From Mycetohabitans sp. B8 (GTDB lineage: Bacteria > Pseudomonadota > Gammaproteobacteria > Burkholderiales > Burkholderiaceae), in NCBI RefSeq assembly GCF_021991875.1, contig NZ_JAHLKR010000008.1, forward strand, positions 62,001-126,000: 64,000 nucleotides of DNA, in the 5' to 3' direction. The translations under genes were made by a program, and so were the position numbers. Shown piece after piece: positions 7,324-17,345 of this stretch (the first letter of the stretch is position 1; each line of letters begins with the position of its first letter). The notes under the pieces are model-generated. The model saw only the letters and a list, made by a program, of their open reading frames with translations. It made no database searches and was not told the origin of the DNA.

Positions 7324-8640
7324 ATGAGCCTGAACCAGACCGAAGACCTCGGCGTACTGCGTTTTATCACCGCCGGCAGTGTCGATGACGGCAAGAGCAC
7401 GCTGATCGGGCGCTTGCTGTATGACAGCAAGGCCGTGTTGTCCGACCAGTTGTCGGCGCTGTCGCGCGCGAAGAACAAGCGCGCCGTCGGCGAGGACATC
7501 GACCTGTCGCTGTTGACCGATGGGCTGGAGGCCGAGCGCGAGCAGGGTATCACGATCGATGTGGCATACCGGTACTTCGCCACGTCCAAGCGCAAGTTCA
7601 TCATCGCGGACACGCCGGGGCATGAGCAATACACGCGCAACATGGTGACTGGCGCGTCAACCGCGCACGCGGCGATCATCCTGGTGGACGCGACGCGGGT
7701 GAGCGTGGACGACGCGGCGCACACGCAGTTGCTGCCGCAGACCAAGCGCCATAGCGCGATCGTCAAGTTGCTGGGCTTGCCGCACGTGATTGTCGCGGTC
7801 AACAAGATGGATCTAATCGGGTTCAGCGAGGAACGCTTCAACCAGATTCGCGATGCGTACGTGGAGCTGGCCGCGCAACTGGGCCTGGCTAACGTGCGCT
7901 TTGTGCCGGTCTCGGCGCTCAAGGGCGACAACATTGTCGTGGCGAGCGAGCGTATGCCGTGGTATGCCGGCGAGCCGCTACTGGACATGCTGGAGTCGCT
8001 GCCGGTGGGCCAGCAGGTGAACGCGGCGCTGCGCTTGCCGGTGCAGTGGGTCGCGCGCCAGGACGGCGCGCAGGCGGACGATTTTCGCGGCTACATGGGG
8101 CGCATCGAATCCGGCGAGATCGAGGTCGGGCAGAGTGTGACCGTGTTGCCGGCCCAGCGCCGGGCGAGCGTGGCGCAGATCATCGCGCCGGTGCCAGGTG
8201 GCACCGCCTCGGTCGATCGCGCGTTTGCTGGCCAATGCGTGACGGTGTGTTTGGCCGAGGATATCGACGTATCGCGTGGCGATACGCTGGTGGCCGCGCA
8301 CGACGTTCCGACGCCGGCCCGCAAGTTGCAGGCGGACCTGTGCTGGTTCGACGACGCGCCATTGTCGCCGCAGCGCAAGTACCTGCTCAAGCAGACGAGC
8401 GCGACCGTATTGGCACGCGTGAGTGCGATCGAGCGGGTGCTCGACGTGCATACGTTGTCGCATGCCACCGGGCGGGACGCATTGGCGATGAACGATATCG
8501 GCACGGTGTCCCTGACGCTGCAAAAGCCGCTGGTCGTGGACACGTACGATACCCATCCGGGTACCGGGGCGTTCGTGCTGATCGATGACGCGACCCACCA
8601 TACGGTCGCCGCTGGCATGATCCGTACATACTCGGCGTGA
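7324..8640 (+). CDS. cysN: Sulfate adenylyltransferase subunit 1 CysN (GTPase)
   Basis: A 438-residue translation-factor-type GTPase. The P-loop GSVDDGKST spans residues 18-26, DTPGHEQYTRNM is the G3 region and NKMD the G4 motif, followed by EF-Tu-like beta-barrel domains. GTP hydrolysis drives APS formation by CysD. It ends after the barrel domains without a fused APS kinase (CysC), in line with direct APS reduction by CysH. ATG 7324 is preferred; a TTG at 7309 would add five residues. Confidence 0.93.
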   Translation: MSLNQTEDLGVLRFITAGSVDDGKSTLIGRLLYDSKAVLSDQLSALSRAKNKRAVGEDIDLSLLTDGLEAEREQGITIDVAYRYFATSKRKFIIADTPGHEQYTRNMVTGASTAHAAIILVDATRVSVDDAAHTQLLPQTKRHSAIVKLLGLPHVIVAVNKMDLIGFSEERFNQIRDAYVELAAQLGLANVRFVPVSALKGDNIVVASERMPWYAGEPLLDMLESLPVGQQVNAALRLPVQWVARQDGAQADDFRGYMGRIESGEIEVGQSVTVLPAQRRASVAQIIAPVPGGTASVDRAFAGQCVTVCLAEDIDVSRGDTLVAAHDVPTPARKLQADLCWFDDAPLSPQRKYLLKQTSATVLARVSAIERVLDVHTLSHATGRDALAMNDIGTVSLTLQKPLVVDTYDTHPGTGAFVLIDDATHHTVAAGMIRTYSA

Positions 8641-8684
8641 TAGATCACACTGTGATCCAGTGATCGCGCGAACGGACAGGAACG

Positions 8685-9476
8685 ATGATGGGCAAAGTGT
8701 ACTTGATCGGTGCGGGGCCCGGTGCCGCGGATCTCATTACGGTGCGCGGCGCGCGCATTCTGGGCATGGCCGATGTGGTGCTGCATGATGCGCTGGTTGA
8801 GCCGGGCATGCTCGAACACGCGCCGCAGGCCCGCAAGATCGCGGTCGGCAAGCGGTGCGGCCAGCGCTCAAGCGCACAGCATTTCATCAACAAGCAGATT
8901 CTCGATGCGGCGCGCGAACACGCGCTGGTCGTGCGGCTCAAGGGCGGCGACCCCATGTTGTTTGGCCGCGCCGACGAAGAAATCCGCGCGCTGGAGGTCG
9001 CTGGTATCGACTACGAGATCGTGCCCGGTATCACCGCTGCACTGGCCAGCGCGGCGACGCTGCGCCGCCCATTGACGCTGCGCGGTGTTGCGCGCAGTGT
9101 CGCATTCGCGACGCACAGCCGGGCGCCCGGGTCCGACGAGACCCGCGAGCGCGTCAATGCCGATTCGCTGGTCTACTACATGGGGCGCGACAGTGCGGTG
9201 ACGATCGCGCGACAACTGATTGATGCCGGCCGTTCGCCGCGCACGCCGGTGGCGATCGTCGAGGCGGCGACCACCGAACGTGAGCGTACGCTAACATTGA
9301 CGCTCGACGAGATGGCGCACGGCCGCGCACAGCCTTGGCTCGACCCATCCCAGCCGAGTCTGCTGATGATCGGCGACGCGTTTGCGCCGCGCGAGGCTGT
9401 CGGTATAGGCGAGGCCATGGATACCGCATCGCACGCACGTCCGGGCACACTGCCGGCGCTGCAGTTCGCCGCATGA
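8685..9476 (+). CDS. cobA: Uroporphyrinogen-III C-methyltransferase (SUMT)
   Basis: A 263-residue SAM-dependent tetrapyrrole methylase. The N-terminal VYLIGAGPGAADLIT is the SAM-binding signature, and RLKGGDPMLFGR and VPGITAALASAA are the other family motifs. It makes precorrin-2, the first step from uroporphyrinogen III to siroheme. Here it ends the sulfate-reduction operon, so it feeds siroheme to CysI. It lacks the oxidase/ferrochelatase domain of CysG; CbiX next door could insert iron. A dehydrogenase for precorrin-2 is not seen in the window. ATG at 8685 or 8688 are both possible. Confidence 0.9.
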   Translation: MMGKVYLIGAGPGAADLITVRGARILGMADVVLHDALVEPGMLEHAPQARKIAVGKRCGQRSSAQHFINKQILDAAREHALVVRLKGGDPMLFGRADEEIRALEVAGIDYEIVPGITAALASAATLRRPLTLRGVARSVAFATHSRAPGSDETRERVNADSLVYYMGRDSAVTIARQLIDAGRSPRTPVAIVEAATTERERTLTLTLDEMAHGRAQPWLDPSQPSLLMIGDAFAPREAVGIGEAMDTASHARPGTLPALQFAA

Positions 9477-9509
9477 GCCGTGCGCGCATCGCCGCGCCGG
9501 CGCGGTGAC

Positions 9510-9605
9510 GTTTCACCCGTTGCGCGCTTCACCGATGGCATGCTTCATCGATGACATGTTTCACCAATTGCATGCTTCATCGGTTGCGCGCTTGCGCGGT
9601 GCCAT
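9510..9605. repeat. Six degenerate 16-bp tandem repeats
   Basis: Six consecutive 16-bp units starting at 9510, 9526, 9542, 9558, 9574 and 9590 fit a consensus near GCTTCACCGATTGCAT. For example, GCTTCATCGATGACAT is followed directly by GTTTCACCAATTGCAT. The array fills the gap between the convergent genes cobA and cbiX. A role is not evident. Confidence 0.85.
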
Positions 9606-9623
9606 GTTGCATAGCGATCAGCG

Positions 9624-10022
9624 TCAGCGGGATTCGCGCAACGCGCGCTCGCAGCATGCCGCAAGCGCGAGCAACACCGCTTCGTCCTCGCCGATGGGCG
9701 ACGCGCAATCGATTCGCACGTGCGGATGGGCGGCGCGAGCCTGATCGAGCCACTGCGGCAAGTCGCGCCGCACGTGGCTGCCCTGACCCATGAACATCGG
9801 CACGATGACGATCCGGTCGCATCCGTGAGCGACGTGCGCTGCAATCGCGGCCTGAAGCGACGGTTGCATCCATTCCAGGAACGCGAGCGACACCGGGCCC
9901 TCGTCGTGCTGCGCGCGGCGGCGCGCCCGCACTAGCGACGCGACCCGCTCAAACGGCGCGGCCCAGCGCGAATCGCGCGCGCCGTGGCCGAGCAGAATCA
10001 ATCCGCGGCTTGATGCTGACAT
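9624..10022 (-). CDS. cbiX: Sirohydrochlorin chelatase, short CbiX type
   Basis: A 132-residue CbiX protein. GLILLGHGARDSRW near the N-terminus contains the metal- and substrate-binding His of class II chelatases; a second conserved region is IVIVPMFMGQGSHVRRDLP. Short CbiX proteins dimerize and insert Co or Fe into sirohydrochlorin. Beside the siroheme-dependent sulfite reductase genes, iron insertion for siroheme is the likelier role. AGGAG precedes the ATG. It converges with cobA across a tandem repeat. Confidence 0.88.
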   Translation of the reverse strand: MSASSRGLILLGHGARDSRWAAPFERVASLVRARRRAQHDEGPVSLAFLEWMQPSLQAAIAAHVAHGCDRIVIVPMFMGQGSHVRRDLPQWLDQARAAHPHVRIDCASPIGEDEAVLLALAACCERALRESR

Positions 10023-10092
10023 GACGATACTCCTGGTCGATCCCGCACCGCGCTGGCACGATGAGGCTATTCAGATGACACCGGCGTGGACG

Positions 10093-11241
10093 TCAGTGGC
10101 GGTCGACCCAGCGCAACGCGAACAATCCCAACGCAAGATAGATCAGGCCGGGTGTCGCGGCCGTCAACGGCGCGGGCCAGGTGTTGAGCGTGCCGATGTG
10201 CGAGAACAGCGTGTTGAACAGCTGGAAGCTCATGCCGAGCATGATGCCGCCGAACACCTTGACGCCGACGACGCCCGCGCGCGTATGCAAGTAGGCAAAC
10301 GGCAGCGACAGCACCAGCATCACCAATACGGCGAACGGATAAAGCACCTTGCGCCACAGTGCAATCATATAGCGTTGCGCATCCTGGTGATTCTCGCGCA
10401 AATGCTGCACGTACGAAAACAGGTTCGTCATCGACATCCGGTCCGGCGCGACCAGCAACACCGACAGGATCTGCGGTGTCAGCTCGGAGCGCATCGGGTA
10501 CTCCGGCATCGAGATTTGTGCGGACTTGTACACGGGATTGAGTACGTCCTTGGCTGTCGCGGCGGCCGGCGCCACGTCGTGCAGCTGCGTTTCCGTCACG
10601 CCCTTGAGCAGCCACTGGCCCGGCCGCACGTAGCGGCCGCTGTCGGCCGTGCGCACGTCCGCAAGACGGAACTGTGAATCGAATTCGTAGATCCGCACGT
10701 TCGAAATGGTCGCGTCCGGCTTCAGTTCGCCTACGTTCACAAAGCGCGTGACCTGCTCGGTGGTGCCACTGCCCGGCACCGTATCCTTGACCCACACGCC
10801 CGATTGGAAATGGCTCGAGACCGAGGAGCCGAGCGCCTCCAGGCGCACGCGCTCGGACAACTGGTCGGTGTAGGGGCCGACGACTTCGCCGATCACGAAG
10901 GTCAGCACGACGATCGGCACGCCGATTTTCAGCAGTGAACTGAGCGCACGATGCGTGGATAGCCCCGAGACGCGAAAAATCGTGAACTCAGAACTGGCCG
11001 CCATCTGCGCGAACACATAGATCGCGCTGATCAGCGCGGCGACCGGGATGATTTCGTAGAACCGCGACGGCGTTTGCAGCATCACGCGCAGCACCGCATA
11101 GCTGAACTTGTAGTTGCCGTGCCCGACAGCGTTCAGTTCGCTGATCAGGTCGAAGAAGAAAAACAACCCCGAGAACGCGAATAGGATGAATGCAAAGGTT
11201 AGGTAGACCTGCTTGGCGAAGTATCTTTCGTAGATGCGCAT
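10093..11241 (-). CDS. lptG: LPS export permease LptG
   Basis: A 382-residue YjgP/YjgQ family permease. Membrane segments lie near residues 12-35, 60-80, 100-120 and again in the C-terminal third (about 295-375), separated by a periplasmic beta-jellyroll (about 130-265). With LptF and the ATPase LptB it forms the complex that pulls LPS from the inner membrane onto the Lpt bridge. It begins 3 bp after the lptF stop, so the two are coupled. Confidence 0.92.
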   Translation of the reverse strand: MRIYERYFAKQVYLTFAFILFAFSGLFFFFDLISELNAVGHGNYKFSYAVLRVMLQTPSRFYEIIPVAALISAIYVFAQMAASSEFTIFRVSGLSTHRALSSLLKIGVPIVVLTFVIGEVVGPYTDQLSERVRLEALGSSVSSHFQSGVWVKDTVPGSGTTEQVTRFVNVGELKPDATISNVRIYEFDSQFRLADVRTADSGRYVRPGQWLLKGVTETQLHDVAPAAATAKDVLNPVYKSAQISMPEYPMRSELTPQILSVLLVAPDRMSMTNLFSYVQHLRENHQDAQRYMIALWRKVLYPFAVLVMLVLSLPFAYLHTRAGVVGVKVFGGIMLGMSFQLFNTLFSHIGTLNTWPAPLTAATPGLIYLALGLFALRWVDRH

Positions 11242-11244
11242 CGG

Positions 11245-12342
11245 TCAGCCTCCGGATGCCGCGCGCCGCGCCGGGCGCCGCAGCAGCGCACGGTTGCGCA
11301 CGCGCAACCAAAACATGAAGGCGACGATCGCCAAGACGATCAGGTGTAATCCCAGCAGCCCAGGCACGAACGTGATCTTGCCTTGCTCGATCCAGGCTTG
11401 CACCAGGTTCATTAGGTTCGAATACGTTAGGTAGATGAGTACCGCGAGTACCAGGTTGATCGTGCGCCCGCGCCGTGGGTTCTGATACGCGAGCGGGATC
11501 GCCAGCAGCATGAGGTTCAGCGCAGTCAAAGGCAGGCCAGCCCGCCACGCGAACTCGGCTAGATGGGTATTGTTCGGCTCGCGCAGCAGCGTGGCCGTCG
11601 GCAGGCTGGTGGTGGTCGGCCGGTTCACCAGTTGTTGGCTCTGGATCTTGACCCCGTAGCGCGCGAATTCCATGATGCGAAAATCGGGCTTGCCCGGTTC
11701 GCCATCGTAGCGGCGCCCGTTCTCCAACACCACGAAGCGGTCGCCATTTGGGTGGATCTCCGTATGACCGGTTTTGGATACGACGACGTTGACCTTGCCG
11801 TTTTCCGTGCTCGTCACAAAGACGTTTTCGACGCGTTTTTGGTCGGGGCTCACCTTCTCAATGAAGAACACCCGATGGTTCGATGCGGACTCGCGAAACT
11901 GGCCGGGCGCGAGCAGCGACACCTCGTCGCGCTGTTGGAAGCGCTCACGGATCAGCTTGCTTTGCTCGTTCGCCCACGGCCAGCCGACGAATGCAAAAAA
12001 GGCGATCAGCACGACGATCGGCGCGGCAAACGTCGCGATCGGTTTGATCAGCCGGGTCAGACTCACGCCGGACGAGAGCCAGACCACCATCTCGGAGTCG
12101 CGGTACCAGCGCGTCAGTACAAACAGGATCGACACGAACAGCGTCGCAATCAGCATCACCGCCACATAGCTGATCATCGTCAAGCCGATCAGCACGACGA
12201 CGTCGCGGGGATCGATCTCGCCCGAGGCGGCAAAGCCAACGATGCGGATCATCATCGTCGTCAGCACGAGGGTGAGCAGCACGAGGAAAACCGCGCCGGC
12301 CGTATAGGCGAGTTCGCGCTGCAAGGAGCGTTCAAGAATCAT
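11245..12342 (-). CDS. lptF: LPS export permease LptF
   Basis: A 365-residue protein starting MILERSLQRELAYT, the usual LptF N-terminus. It has three to four N-terminal membrane helices, a periplasmic domain (about 125-265) with FFIEKVSPDQKRVENVFV, and three C-terminal helices. It partners LptG in LPS extraction. It is first gene of the lptF-lptG pair and diverges from pepA across 220 bp that should contain both promoters. Confidence 0.92.
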   Translation of the reverse strand: MILERSLQRELAYTAGAVFLVLLTLVLTTMMIRIVGFAASGEIDPRDVVVLIGLTMISYVAVMLIATLFVSILFVLTRWYRDSEMVVWLSSGVSLTRLIKPIATFAAPIVVLIAFFAFVGWPWANEQSKLIRERFQQRDEVSLLAPGQFRESASNHRVFFIEKVSPDQKRVENVFVTSTENGKVNVVVSKTGHTEIHPNGDRFVVLENGRRYDGEPGKPDFRIMEFARYGVKIQSQQLVNRPTTTSLPTATLLREPNNTHLAEFAWRAGLPLTALNLMLLAIPLAYQNPRRGRTINLVLAVLIYLTYSNLMNLVQAWIEQGKITFVPGLLGLHLIVLAIVAFMFWLRVRNRALLRRPARRAASGG

Positions 12343-12562
12343 CTGGTCACATCATGTTCGTGTCCCGGCTGCCGGCTTGGACCACGATGGCGAGTCGGGA
12401 TTCACAGCCCGTTCACGATGGGCGTTTCCACGCGCATGACGCACGTGGACCGGTCCGTCGAAGCAGGACATCCGGCGCCAGCAACGCCGCGGTAGAAAAA
12501 ATAGCGGATAATTGCGGCTTGGTTTGACTAACAGCCCAGGATTCTAGCCAAGGACGAGCGCG

Positions 12563-14080
12563 ATGGACTTTAGCACAAAAGCCTGTGATTGGAACAAAGC
12601 CGCGGACAGCGCCTTGCTCAACGCAAAGTCGGATTGCATCGTGGTCGGCGTATTCGATGCGCGGACGCTGTCCGGCGCCGCACAAAAGCTTGATGCCGCG
12701 ACCCAGGGGCTGGTCAGCCGCCTGGTCAAGAGCGGTGACCTGGATGGCAAGGCCGGCTCGACGCTGATGCTGCATGCAGTGGCCGGCATTGGCGCATCGC
12801 GCGTGTTGCTAGTGAGCCTCGGCAAGCAGGATGCACTGAGCCCGAAGACGTTCACCGATGCGGCGCGCGCGGCGTGGCGCGCGGTGTTGGCCACGCGCGC
12901 AGCCAGCGTGACATGGGCGCTCGCGCAGGTGGCGGTCAACGACCGCGATGCCCGTTGGAGCACGCGCGTGAGCGTGTTGACGCTGCGCGAGCTGACCTAC
13001 CAGTACACACAAACCAAATCCAAGCTGGCGGTCAACGCCGCCCATGGCGGCGCAGTGAAGAAGGTGGTCGTGGTGATGGACCCGGCACACGAGAAGGCGG
13101 CGCGCGTCGCGTTGAAGGAGGGGGCGGCGATCGCCAATGGCATGGACCTGACCCGCGAGTTGGGCAACCTGCCCGGCAATATTTGCACGCCAACGTATCT
13201 GGCCGGTGTTGCGAAGCAACTGGCGAAGGACTGGAAGCTGAAGGTCGAGGTGCTGGGCCAGAAGCGGATCGAGGCGTTGAAGATGGGCGCGTTCCTGTCG
13301 GTCGCCAAGGGCTCGGCGCAGCCGCCGCAGTTCATCGTGCTGCAGCACCAGGGTGCTGGGGCGAAGCAGGCGCCGGTGGTGCTGGTCGGCAAGGGCATCA
13401 CATTCGACTCGGGCGGCATCTCGATTAAGCCGGGTGAAGGCATGGACGAGATGAAGTACGACATGTGCGGTGCCGGCTCGGTGCTTGGCACGTTCCGCGC
13501 GATTGCCGAAATGGGCCTGAAGCTGAACGTCGTCGGCCTGATTCCGACTTGCGAGAACATGCCGAGCGGCAATGCGAACAAGCCGGGCGACATCGTGACC
13601 AGCCTGTCCGGCCAGACGATCGAGATCTTGAACACTGACGCCGAGGGACGACTGATCCTGTGCGACGCGCTCACGTACGCGCAGCGCTTCAAGCCAGCCG
13701 CTGTGATCGACATCGCGACGCTGACCGGTGCTTGCGTGATTGCGCTGGGGCACCATAACAGTGGGTTGTTCTCGAAGGATGACGCGTTGGCCGACGCGTT
13801 GCTCGCGGCCGGCCGCCATGCGTCGGACCCCGCGTGGCGGTTGCCGCTGGATGATGAATACCAGGAGCAGTTGAAGTCGAATTTCGCAGACATGGCCAAC
13901 ATTGGTGGGCGTCCGGCTGGCAGCGTGACGGCCGCGTGCTTTCTGGCGCGTTTTGCACAGGCCTACCCGTGGGCGCACCTGGACATCGCTGGCACCGCAT
14001 GGAAGAGCGGCAGCGCAAAGGGCGCAACCGGACGTCCCGTGCCACTGCTCACGCAATTCCTGATCGATCGCGCGAAGTGA
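12563..14080 (+). CDS. pepA: Leucyl aminopeptidase PepA (M17)
   Basis: A 505-residue cytosol aminopeptidase with two zinc ions. The C-terminal catalytic domain holds [25 protein letters not shown] and the signature NTDAEGRL. The N-terminal macro-like domain is complete. It removes N-terminal residues from peptides; enteric homologues also bind DNA. The gene is upstream of holC, the usual beta-proteobacterial order. AAGGA precedes the ATG. Confidence 0.95.
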   Translation: MDFSTKACDWNKAADSALLNAKSDCIVVGVFDARTLSGAAQKLDAATQGLVSRLVKSGDLDGKAGSTLMLHAVAGIGASRVLLVSLGKQDALSPKTFTDAARAAWRAVLATRAASVTWALAQVAVNDRDARWSTRVSVLTLRELTYQYTQTKSKLAVNAAHGGAVKKVVVVMDPAHEKAARVALKEGAAIANGMDLTRELGNLPGNICTPTYLAGVAKQLAKDWKLKVEVLGQKRIEALKMGAFLSVAKGSAQPPQFIVLQHQGAGAKQAPVVLVGKGITFDSGGISIKPGEGMDEMKYDMCGAGSVLGTFRAIAEMGLKLNVVGLIPTCENMPSGNANKPGDIVTSLSGQTIEILNTDAEGRLILCDALTYAQRFKPAAVIDIATLTGACVIALGHHNSGLFSKDDALADALLAAGRHASDPAWRLPLDDEYQEQLKSNFADMANIGGRPAGSVTAACFLARFAQAYPWAHLDIAGTAWKSGSAKGATGRPVPLLTQFLIDRAK

Positions 14081-14134
14081 TGCCAGCACAGTGCACCGCG
14101 CCGCATCAATGAACCAGTGAGGCTCGAACTGTCG

Positions 14135-14551
14135 ATGACCCGTGTGGACTTTCACACCCACGTCGCAGATCCACTGAGCTATGCGTGCCGGCTGGCGCGC
14201 AAAGCCTACCAGGCCGTGCAGCCGCTCGTCGTGCTGGGCGAGCCTGCCGTGTTGCGCGCCTTCGACGAGCGGCTGTGGACGTTCTCGCCGCTGGACTTCA
14301 TCCCGCATTGCATGGCTGATTCAGCACTGGCCAACGAGACGCCAGTGGTGCTGACTACCGACCTGGATCAGGCGCCGCACTACGCGATCCTGCTCAATCT
14401 GGGCAGCGCGGTGCCGCCGCACTTCGCGCGTTTCGAGCGGTTGCTCGAGGTGATCGGCAATGACGAACACGGGCTCGCGGCTGGGCGCGAGCGGTATCGT
14501 TTTTATCGGGACCGCGGCTACACGTTGAACATGTACAAACAGGGCGGGTGA
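14135..14551 (+). CDS. holC: DNA polymerase III chi subunit HolC
   Basis: A 138-residue chi subunit starting MTRVDFHTHVADPLSYACRL. Chi links the clamp loader (via psi) to single-strand-binding protein. Conserved features include LLRKA-like LARKAYQA and the C-terminal YRFYRDRGYTLNMYKQ. ATG 14135 is chosen over an in-frame GTG at 14117 because GTGAGG at 14117 works as its ribosome site. Convergent with ilvD. Confidence 0.9.
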   Translation: MTRVDFHTHVADPLSYACRLARKAYQAVQPLVVLGEPAVLRAFDERLWTFSPLDFIPHCMADSALANETPVVLTTDLDQAPHYAILLNLGSAVPPHFARFERLLEVIGNDEHGLAAGRERYRFYRDRGYTLNMYKQGG

Positions 14552-14606
14552 CGCGCGCCGGTTCGCGGGTCCCGGCGCGGGGCCGCCGGAACCCGCTCTG
14601 CGCGGT

Positions 14607-16280
14607 TCAGCCTGTGACTGCGCCTTTGTCAGCCGGGCGCGCAAGCTCGGCATACTTGGCAAGCACGCCGCGGGTGTAGCGCGGCTTGGGTGGAGTCCAT
14701 GCGGCGCGGCGGCGCGCCAGTTCGACCTCGTCAACGTTTAATTGCAGCAGCAGTTGGTGCGCGTCGATCGTGATCGAGTCGCCTTCCTGCACCAGCGCAA
14801 TCGTGCCGCCCACGAAGGCTTCCGGCGCTACGTGGCCGACCACCATGCCCCAGGTGCCGCCGGAGAAGCGTCCGTCGGTGATCAGCCCGACCGATTCGCC
14901 CAGCCCCTTGCCGATGATGGCGGAGGTCGGCGCGAGCATTTCCGGCATGCCGGGCCCACCCTTGGGACCGAGATAGCGCAGCACCATCACGTCACCGGCC
15001 TTGATCCGGTCCGCCAGAATCGCTTCGAGCGCACTTTGCTCGTCATCGAACACACGGGCCGGTCCTGTGATGACGGGGTTTTTCAGGCCGGTGATCTTTG
15101 CGACCGCGCCAGACTCGGCCAAGTTACCTTTCAGGATCGCCAGGTGCCCCTCGCTATACAGCGCCTTGTCGATCGGGAAGATCACCTGCTGGTCCGCGCG
15201 GGGCGGGCTCGACACGTCCTTCAGTGCCTCGGCGATCGTTTTACCGGTGATTGTCATGCAGTCGCCGTGTAGCAGGCCGGCGTCCAGCAGGATCTTCAGC
15301 ACTTGCGGAACGCCGCCGGCGCGATGCAGGTCGGTGGCCACGTATTGGCCGGACGGCTTCAGATTGCAGATCACCGGCACGCGCTTGCGGATGCGCTCGA
15401 AGTCATCGATCGTCCACTCGACCTCGGCGGCGTGCGCGATGGCCAGATAGTGCAGCACCGCGTTCGTTGAGCCACCGGTTGCCATGATCAGCGAGACGGC
15501 GTTCTCGATCGATTGGCGCGTGATGATGTCACGCGGCTTCAAATCGTTTTTCACCGCTTCGACGAGCACGCGCGCCGATTCGGCGGCGGATGCGACTTTC
15601 TCGTCGTCCGGATTGGCCATCGTCGACGAGTACAGCAGCGACATGCCCAGCGCCTCGAACGACGAGCTCATCGTGTTCGCGGTGTACATGCCGCCGCACG
15701 AACCGGTGCTCGGACACGCGTTGCGCTCGACCCCGTCAAAGTCTTCCTGCGTCATGCGTCCCGCGGTGAACTCGCCGACCGCTTCGAACGACGACACGAT
15801 CGTCAAATCCTTGCCCTTCCAGTGACCCGGACGGATCGTGCCGCCGTAGACGTAGATGCCTGGCACGTTCATCCGGGCCAATGCCATCATGCCACCCGGC
15901 ATGTTCTTGTCGCAGCCGCCGATGACCACCACGCCGTCCATCCACTGCCCCTGCACGCAGGTCTCGATGCAATCGGAGATCACTTCGCGTGACACCAGCG
16001 AGTACTTCATGCCTTCCGTGCCCATCGACATGCCGTCCGAGATGGTCGGCGTGCCGAACGTCTGCGCATTGGCGCCGGCGTTCTTGATCGCGCCGACTGC
16101 CGCGTCGGCGAGCCGTTGCAACCCCGCGTTGCACGGCGTGATCGTTGAGTGACCGTTGGCGATGCCGATCATCGGCTTGTCAAAATCTTCCTTCTTATAG
16201 CCGAGCGCGTAATACATCGAGCGGTTCGGCGCACGGGCGACGCCTTCAGTGATGTTCTTCGAACGACGGTTGTACGGCAT
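14607..16280 (-). CDS. ilvD: Dihydroxy-acid dehydratase IlvD
   Basis: A 557-residue dehydratase of branched-chain amino acid synthesis, converting dihydroxy acids to 2-keto acids for valine, isoleucine and pantothenate. Signatures are [10 protein letters not shown] and [16 protein letters not shown], whose cysteines bind the Fe-S cluster, and [14 protein letters not shown] near the C-terminus. Length agrees with the [2Fe-2S] type subgroup. The start is preceded by a strong GGAGGTG. A LysR-type gene diverges from it. Confidence 0.95.
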   Translation of the reverse strand: MPYNRRSKNITEGVARAPNRSMYYALGYKKEDFDKPMIGIANGHSTITPCNAGLQRLADAAVGAIKNAGANAQTFGTPTISDGMSMGTEGMKYSLVSREVISDCIETCVQGQWMDGVVVIGGCDKNMPGGMMALARMNVPGIYVYGGTIRPGHWKGKDLTIVSSFEAVGEFTAGRMTQEDFDGVERNACPSTGSCGGMYTANTMSSSFEALGMSLLYSSTMANPDDEKVASAAESARVLVEAVKNDLKPRDIITRQSIENAVSLIMATGGSTNAVLHYLAIAHAAEVEWTIDDFERIRKRVPVICNLKPSGQYVATDLHRAGGVPQVLKILLDAGLLHGDCMTITGKTIAEALKDVSSPPRADQQVIFPIDKALYSEGHLAILKGNLAESGAVAKITGLKNPVITGPARVFDDEQSALEAILADRIKAGDVMVLRYLGPKGGPGMPEMLAPTSAIIGKGLGESVGLITDGRFSGGTWGMVVGHVAPEAFVGGTIALVQEGDSITIDAHQLLLQLNVDEVELARRRAAWTPPKPRYTRGVLAKYAELARPADKGAVTG

Positions 16281-16344
16281 GGTGGGGCACCTCCTATAAC
16301 TTTGCGTGACAGCATGCAGCGGCGCGAATCAAATGTCCAATATA

Positions 16345-16361
16345 TTATTTGAAGCTAATAA
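16345..16361. promoter_or_regulatory. Candidate LysR-type operator (T-N11-A like)
   Basis: TTATTTGAAGCTAATAA is an AT-rich imperfect palindrome in the otherwise GC-rich gap between ilvD and the divergent LysR gene, and it contains a T-N11-A pattern. It is a reasonable operator for the adjacent regulator. No binding data can be inferred. Confidence 0.4.
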
Positions 16362-16399
16362 AGTCGTAAAATGTATCAGCTGCCACTCTGCATCTGCGT

Positions 16400-17320
16400 A
16401 TGTCCTTCGATTTGCGCCAATTGCGCTACTTTGTCACCCTGGCCGAGGAACAGCACTTCAGCCGGGCGGCGGCCCGGCTTGCGATGACGCAGCCACCGCT
16501 GTCGCAGGCGATTCGCTTGCTGGAGGACGCGCTCGGCGTGCGTTTGTTCGAGCGCACCAAACGCTCGGTCGAGCTGACACCGGTGGGCGCTGCGCTGCTG
16601 CCCGAAGTGCGTCGGGTGCTGGCCGCCGCCGATGCGTTGGCGCCACTCGCGCACAGTCTGGCGCAAGGCGAGACCGGGGTGCTCGCGCTGGCGTTCGTGT
16701 CGAGCGCCGACTATGGGCTGCTGCCCGGCCTGTTGCGGCAATTCGGCGAACGTTTTCCGCGCGTCAGGCTCCAGTTGCTCGAGGCGACCAGTGACGTGCA
16801 GATTGACGAACTGGTGGCCGGACGCATCGACGCGGGCATCGTGATCCCGCCGATTCCGCCCCGTCATGCGGCCGTGCTGTCGTACTTGCCGATCGCGCGT
16901 GAGCCATTGATCGTCGCCATGTCGTGCGAACTGGCTCAGGCGCTGGGCACGGCGTACGACCAGGCGGAAATCGAGTTGGCGCAGTTTGCCGACGTGCCGC
17001 TGGTGATCTTCCCGCGGCGTTTGGCGCCTGCGTTTTATGACATCATAATGGGCTGCTACAAGGCTGCGGGCGTCGTGCCGCGGATCGGCCAGGAAGCGAT
17101 CCAGATGCAGACGATCGTCAGCCTCGTGTCGGCCGGCATGGGCGTTGCGTTGGTGCCGCAATCGCTTCACAACTTGCAGCGCACGGGCGTCGTCTACCGG
17201 GCGCTGCGCGGTGCGCTGCCGGTCATCGAAACGGGCCTGGTATGGCGCACGGGTGACGTCAGCCCGGTGCTGGCGGGTTTCATCGACGTCGTGCGCGCGC
17301 ATGCGCTATCGATCCCCTGA
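16400..17320 (+). CDS. LysR family transcriptional regulator
   Basis: A 306-residue LysR regulator. The winged helix-turn-helix covers about residues 1-60 (FSRAAARLAMTQPPLSQAI), followed by a periplasmic-binding-protein-like effector domain. It resembles the group with CatM/BenM-like N-termini (LRQLRYFVTLAEEQHF). It diverges from ilvD, so control of ilvD or autoregulation is possible, but the effector is unknown. lgt follows 25 bp downstream. Confidence 0.85.
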   Translation: MSFDLRQLRYFVTLAEEQHFSRAAARLAMTQPPLSQAIRLLEDALGVRLFERTKRSVELTPVGAALLPEVRRVLAAADALAPLAHSLAQGETGVLALAFVSSADYGLLPGLLRQFGERFPRVRLQLLEATSDVQIDELVAGRIDAGIVIPPIPPRHAAVLSYLPIAREPLIVAMSCELAQALGTAYDQAEIELAQFADVPLVIFPRRLAPAFYDIIMGCYKAAGVVPRIGQEAIQMQTIVSLVSAGMGVALVPQSLHNLQRTGVVYRALRGALPVIETGLVWRTGDVSPVLAGFIDVVRAHALSIP

Positions 17321-17345
17321 CATCCACTGATCTCAGATTCCTATC

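Noticed and set aside
9510-9605. CRISPR array
   Set aside because: The 16-bp units are contiguous with no spacers and no cas genes nearby, so this is a tandem repeat.
14552-14606. GC-rich hairpin between holC and ilvD (GCGCCGG/CCGGCGC)
   Set aside because: No T tract on either strand, so not called as an intrinsic terminator.
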